Shown: one piece after another, positions 60,436 to 64,000 of the stretch | Layout: each line of letters opens with the position of its first letter | Position numbering within the stretch: position 1 is the stretch's first letter | Assembly (NCBI RefSeq): GCF_018798885.1 | Contig: NZ_CP076361.1 | Location: forward strand, 558,001 to 622,000 | Direction: 5' to 3' | Length of the DNA: 64,000 nt | DNA from: Gemmobacter fulvus | Lineage (GTDB): Bacteria > Pseudomonadota > Alphaproteobacteria > Rhodobacterales > Rhodobacteraceae | The notes under the pieces: generated by a model | What the model saw: the letters and a program-made list of their open reading frames with translations, nothing else | Database searches by the model: none | Told to the model about the DNA's origin: nothing | Translations under genes and position numbers: made by a program

Positions 60436-61977
60436 TCAATGCGATGCGGCTTCGGCCATGCCCGCAGGGGCAGGCGTTGCAGCTTGGTAGTCAGTGACGA
60501 GCTGCCCAACCGAGGGGCCGATGATGTCGGTCACAAGGCTGGGGTAAATGCCCAGAAGCAGGGTCATCACCACCAGCGGCGCAAAGATGGCGCGTTCGCG
60601 GATGGTCATGTCGGTGATGGATTTCAGCGCCTCTTTCACCAGATCGCCGAACACGACGCGGCGATAGAGCCACAGCGCATAGGCCGCCGAGAAGATGACG
60701 CCCGAGGTGGCGACAGCGGCCACCCAGGTATTGACCTGGAAGATCCCCATCAGCGTCAGGAATTCACCGACAAAGCCCGAAGTGCCCGGCAGGCCCACGT
60801 TCGCCATGGTGAAGAACATGAAGATCAGCGCATAGGCGGGCATGCGGATCACAAGGCCGCCATAAGCGTCGATGTCGCGGGTGTGCATCCGGTCATAGAT
60901 CACGCCGACGCAGAGGAAGAGCGCGCCCGAAATGAAGCCGTGGCTGATCATCTGGAAAATCGCGCCGTCAATACCCTGCTGGTTGGCGGCAAAGATGCCC
61001 ATGGTCACATAACCCATATGGGCAACCGACGAATAGGCGATCAGCTTTTTCATGTCCTGCTGTGCCAGAGCGACCAGCGAGGTGTAGACGATGGCGATGG
61101 CCGACATCCACAACACCAGCGGCGTCAGAAGATCGGCGCCCACCGGGAACATCGGCAGCGAAAAGCGCAGGAAGCCATAGCCGCCCATCTTCAGCAGGAT
61201 TGCCGCCAGCACCACCGACCCGGCAGTTGGAGCCTGAACGTGGGCATCGGGCAGCCAGGTGTGCACCGGCCACATCGGCATCTTCACCGCAAAGCTGGCA
61301 AAAAAAGCGAGGAACAGCAGAGTCTGCAAGCCACCGACGATCTGGAAGCCCGCAAGGCCGATGGTCTCGGAGGCAAAGTCATGCGTCAGCAGCGTCACGA
61401 TATCGGTGGTGCCTGCATCGACGAACATCGCAATCATCGCCACCAGCATCAGCACCGAGCCGAGAAAGGTGTACAGGAAGAACTTGAACGAGGCGTAGAT
61501 CCGGTCCTTACCGCCCCAGATGCCGATGATCAGAAACATCGGGATCAGACCGGCTTCGAAGAACAGGTAGAACAGCACCAGATCCAGCGCACAGAACACG
61601 CCGAGCATCAGCGTTTCCAGCATCAGGAAGGCAATCATGTATTCCTTGACGCGGGTGTCCACCCCCCAGCAGGCCGCGATGGTGATCGGCATCAGGAAGG
61701 TGGTCAGCATGACAAACAGCACCGAAATGCCGTCAACGCCCATCTTGTATTTCAGGCCGAGGATCCAGTCATATTCCTCGACAAACTGCATCCCGGTATT
61801 GGCCGGGTCGAACCCGGCCAGAATGGTCAGCGACACAAGGAACGTGGCCGAGGTGGCAAGCAGGGCCACCCATTTCGCATTGCGCTGTGCGGCGGCATCA
61901 TCGCCACGCAGGAACAGCGCCAGAACGGCGGCGGCCACTGCGGGGATGAAGGTGATGATGGAAAGAACGTTTTCCAT
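60436..61977 (-). CDS. nuoM: NADH-quinone oxidoreductase subunit M
   Basis: The 513-residue antiporter-like subunit of complex I has the features [56 protein letters not shown] and [17 protein letters not shown]. It contains 14 hydrophobic segments. The ATG at 61977 shares one base with the nuoL stop (TAATG). Order nuoL-nuoM-nuoN is conserved. Confidence 0.96.
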   Translation of the reverse strand: MENVLSIITFIPAVAAAVLALFLRGDDAAAQRNAKWVALLATSATFLVSLTILAGFDPANTGMQFVEEYDWILGLKYKMGVDGISVLFVMLTTFLMPITIAACWGVDTRVKEYMIAFLMLETLMLGVFCALDLVLFYLFFEAGLIPMFLIIGIWGGKDRIYASFKFFLYTFLGSVLMLVAMIAMFVDAGTTDIVTLLTHDFASETIGLAGFQIVGGLQTLLFLAFFASFAVKMPMWPVHTWLPDAHVQAPTAGSVVLAAILLKMGGYGFLRFSLPMFPVGADLLTPLVLWMSAIAIVYTSLVALAQQDMKKLIAYSSVAHMGYVTMGIFAANQQGIDGAIFQMISHGFISGALFLCVGVIYDRMHTRDIDAYGGLVIRMPAYALIFMFFTMANVGLPGTSGFVGEFLTLMGIFQVNTWVAAVATSGVIFSAAYALWLYRRVVFGDLVKEALKSITDMTIRERAIFAPLVVMTLLLGIYPSLVTDIIGPSVGQLVTDYQAATPAPAGMAEAASH

Positions 61978-64000
61978 TAGTGTGCGCCCCCCGAGAGCGA
62001 CATCCAGGTGACAAGGGCAGCGATGCCCAGCACCATGGCGAATGCGTAGTGGAAGATGTAACCCGATTGCATCCGGGCGGCAAAGCGCGTCAGCATCGGA
62101 ATGAGGCCCATGGCAACACCGTTGATCGACCCGTCGATCACTGCGCCATCACCCTTCCGCCACAGGAAGGAACCAAGCCATTTCGCCGGGGCCACGAAGA
62201 TCGCGTCATACAGCTCGTCGAAATACCACTTGTTGAGCAGGAATTCGTAAAGCGGACGCTGCGTGGCGGCCAAGCGTTTCGGCAGATCGGGCCGACGGAT
62301 GTAGAACTGATAGGCCAGCGCAAGGCCGAGCAGCATGGCGATGAACGGCGAGACCTTCACCCATTTCGGCACCGAATGGGCCGCGGCGATGATGGTGGTC
62401 GGCTCGTGATGGCCTTCACCCTCGTGGAAGCCGATCCGCTCCTTGACGGCCGCCAGCTCTTCCGGGCCATAGGGCAGGATGCTGATGGCACCCTTGGGCG
62501 CGGCAGCGACCGCATGGGTGTCGGCGGCATGGGCCTCGGTGCCCGGAGCGGCTTCGGTCGTCGCAGCTTCTGTTGCCTCGGGGGCGGCATGCGCCTCGCC
62601 TTCGGCGGCGTGATGCACGGCGGCTTCCATGCCGAACCAGGCATTCATCTTGGCTTCATCGCCAAAGAAGCTGTTGTACCAGATCATGCCCGAGAACACC
62701 GCCCCAAGCGCCAGAACGCCCAGCGGGATCAGCATGACAGCCGGGCTTTCATGCGGTTCGTGATGGCCGTGGCCGTGATCATCATGGCCATGGGCGTCGT
62801 GACCATGCGCGGCATGTCCGTGGGCATCATGCCCATGCGCGCGGCTTTCCCCGTAGAAGGTGAGGAACATCAGGCGCCACGAATAGAACGAGGTCATGCA
62901 GGCCGCGATCACCAACAGCCAGAAGGCATAGTTGGAGCCGACATAGGCGCTTTCGATCACGGCATCTTTCGACAGGAAGCCTGCAAAGCCGTAATGGGTC
63001 AGCGGGATACCGACGCCGGTGATGGCCAGCGTGCCGATCATCATCGCCCAGAAGGTCAGCGGGATCTTTTTGCGCAGACCACCATAGTTGCGCATGTCCT
63101 GTTCGTGATGTGTTGCATGGATCACCGACCCGGCGCCCAGAAACAGCATCGCCTTGAAGAAGGCATGCGTGAACAGGTGGAACATGGCGACCGGGTAGGC
63201 CCCCACCCCGGCAGCGACGAACATGTAGCCCAGTTGCGAACAGGTCGAATAGGCGATCACGCGCTTGATGTCGTTCTGCACCAGACCGACGGTGGCAGCA
63301 AAGAACGCCGTCGTCGCCCCCAGCACGGTGATCATGGTGGTGGCCGAAGGCGCGAATTCATAGAGCGGCGACATGCGGCACACGAGGAACACGCCCGCCG
63401 TCACCATGGTTGCCGCGTGAATCAGCGCCGACACCGGGGTCGGGCCTTCCATCGCATCCGGCAGCCAGGTGTGCAGGCCAAGCTGGGCCGATTTGCCCAT
63501 CGCGCCGATGAACAGCAGCACACCGATCAGGTTCGCAGCGTTCCAGTCGGCCCAGAGGAAATGCAGATTGGTCTGCGCCAGTTCCGGTGCGGCCGCGAAC
63601 ACATCGTCAAAGCGGATGCTGTCGGTCAGGAAGAACAGCGCAAAGATGCCAAGCGCAAAGCCGAAGTCACCCACGCGGTTGACGATGAACGCCTTCATCG
63701 CGGCGGCATTGGCCGAAGGCTTGCGGTAATAGAAGCCGATCAGCAGGTAAGACGCGACGCCCACGCCTTCCCAGCCGAAGAACATCTGCACCAGGTTGTC
63801 AGAGGTGATCAGCGTCAGCATGGCGAAGGTGAAGAACGAGAGATAAGCGAAGAACCGCGCCTTGTAATGTTCGCCCTCGCCCCAGTTGTCGTCATGCGCC
63901 ATGTAGCCGAAGCTGTAGAGATGCACGAGCGCCGAGACGGAGTTCACCACCACCAGCATGATCGCGGTCAGCCGGTCCAGCCGGATCGCCCATTCGGTGT
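61977..64000 (-). CDS. nuoL: NADH-quinone oxidoreductase subunit L (5' end beyond the window)
   Basis: The gene runs off the right edge; 673 C-terminal codons are present. It has [64 protein letters not shown] and [19 protein letters not shown], all NuoL. Near 62735-62850 the encoded protein has a His-rich run of about 30 residues (repeats of GHDAHGH), and near 62470-62650 an Ala/Thr/Glu/His-rich stretch; both lie in loops after the antiporter core and before the long lateral helix, and make the protein longer than E. coli NuoL. The reading frame is open to base 64000. Confidence 0.95.
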   Translation of the reverse strand, partial: TEWAIRLDRLTAIMLVVVNSVSALVHLYSFGYMAHDDNWGEGEHYKARFFAYLSFFTFAMLTLITSDNLVQMFFGWEGVGVASYLLIGFYYRKPSANAAAMKAFIVNRVGDFGFALGIFALFFLTDSIRFDDVFAAAPELAQTNLHFLWADWNAANLIGVLLFIGAMGKSAQLGLHTWLPDAMEGPTPVSALIHAATMVTAGVFLVCRMSPLYEFAPSATTMITVLGATTAFFAATVGLVQNDIKRVIAYSTCSQLGYMFVAAGVGAYPVAMFHLFTHAFFKAMLFLGAGSVIHATHHEQDMRNYGGLRKKIPLTFWAMMIGTLAITGVGIPLTHYGFAGFLSKDAVIESAYVGSNYAFWLLVIAACMTSFYSWRLMFLTFYGESRAHGHDAHGHAAHGHDAHGHDDHGHGHHEPHESPAVMLIPLGVLALGAVFSGMIWYNSFFGDEAKMNAWFGMEAAVHHAAEGEAHAAPEATEAATTEAAPGTEAHAADTHAVAAAPKGAISILPYGPEELAAVKERIGFHEGEGHHEPTTIIAAAHSVPKWVKVSPFIAMLLGLALAYQFYIRRPDLPKRLAATQRPLYEFLLNKWYFDELYDAIFVAPAKWLGSFLWRKGDGAVIDGSINGVAMGLIPMLTRFAARMQSGYIFHYAFAMVLGIAALVTWMSLSGGAH

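Noticed and set aside
58917-61980. Two long plus-strand frames opposite nuoN and nuoM
   Set aside because: Reverse complements of membrane genes; no ribosome-binding sites or domains.
1-64000. Defence, toxin-antitoxin, phage or secondary-metabolite system
   Set aside because: Every sizeable gene is a metabolic, transport, translation or envelope gene; the ribbon-helix-helix protein has no toxin partner beside it.

Overview
The window is a GC-rich, gene-dense, ordinary chromosomal segment of an alphaproteobacterium. Gene content (heterotetrameric sarcosine oxidase soxBDAG, CcmI, RNase J instead of RNase E-type context, tatABC, nuoLMN followed by birA-coaX-rnj, NasT/NasS) and protein style point to the Rhodobacterales (Rhodobacteraceae/Paracoccaceae), near Rhodobacter, Gemmobacter or Tabrizicola. 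This placement is inferred from gene order and family recognition, not from a database search. I see no phage, integrase, insertion sequence, CRISPR array, defence island or plasmid gene. No intergenic stretch exceeds about 275 bases.

Layout. 1-3.9 kb: envelope protein (partial), LOG-family protein, RarD exporter, host-attachment-type protein, iron superoxide dismutase, small secreted protein. 4-9.1 kb: sarcosine oxidase soxB-soxD-soxA-soxG on the minus strand. 9.3-11.3 kb: ccmI-ruvX-DUF1289, translationally coupled. 11.4-18.0 kb: a putative 2-oxoglutarate/Fe(II) dioxygenase coupled to a TauE/SafE exporter, Bcr/CflA exporter, DusA, PepN. 18.2-25.5 kb: lytic transglycosylase, tRNA-Glu(TTC), rsgA, cold-shock protein, SLC13/DASS permease with divergent AraC regulator, sorbosone-dehydrogenase-like protein, map. 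25.5-28.5 kb: GMC oxidoreductase with a Tat-exported small partner, glyoxalase, ribbon-helix-helix protein. 28.8-41.2 kb: complete assimilatory nitrate locus nasT-nasS-[leader]-nrtA-nrtB-nrtCD-nirB-nirD-nasA-cobA. 41.3-46.7 kb: surE-pcm-nlpD facing tatA-tatB-tatC-DUF815 ATPase. 46.9-53.9 kb: short HTH regulator, orphan ABC ATPase, atypical SDR, Hint-domain protein, small secreted protein, RF3, glycosyltransferase. 54-64 kb: DEAD-box helicase facing nuoL(partial)-nuoM-nuoN-birA-coaX-rnj.

The most informative part is the nitrate locus. NasS lacks a signal peptide, as expected for the cytoplasmic nitrate sensor, and overlaps NasT, which has an ANTAR RNA-binding domain. The 244-base gap between nasS and nrtA holds two consecutive hairpins whose hexaloops both have A at position 1 and G at position 4, immediately followed by an intrinsic terminator with a T run. 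This is the arrangement expected for ANTAR-controlled antitermination. Nitrate would then be imported (NrtA, NrtB, fused NrtCD), reduced to nitrite (NasA) and ammonium (NirBD), with CobA supplying the sirohaem precursor.

Other points worth checking are a Hint domain with Ser at the nucleophile position, an SDR with Ser/Arg in place of the catalytic Tyr/Lys, a degenerate LytM domain in the NlpD-like protein, a His-rich insertion in NuoL, a 22-base element present twice in intergenic DNA, and an uncharacterised ATPase coupled to tatC. I did not find a convincing wholly new multi-gene system.
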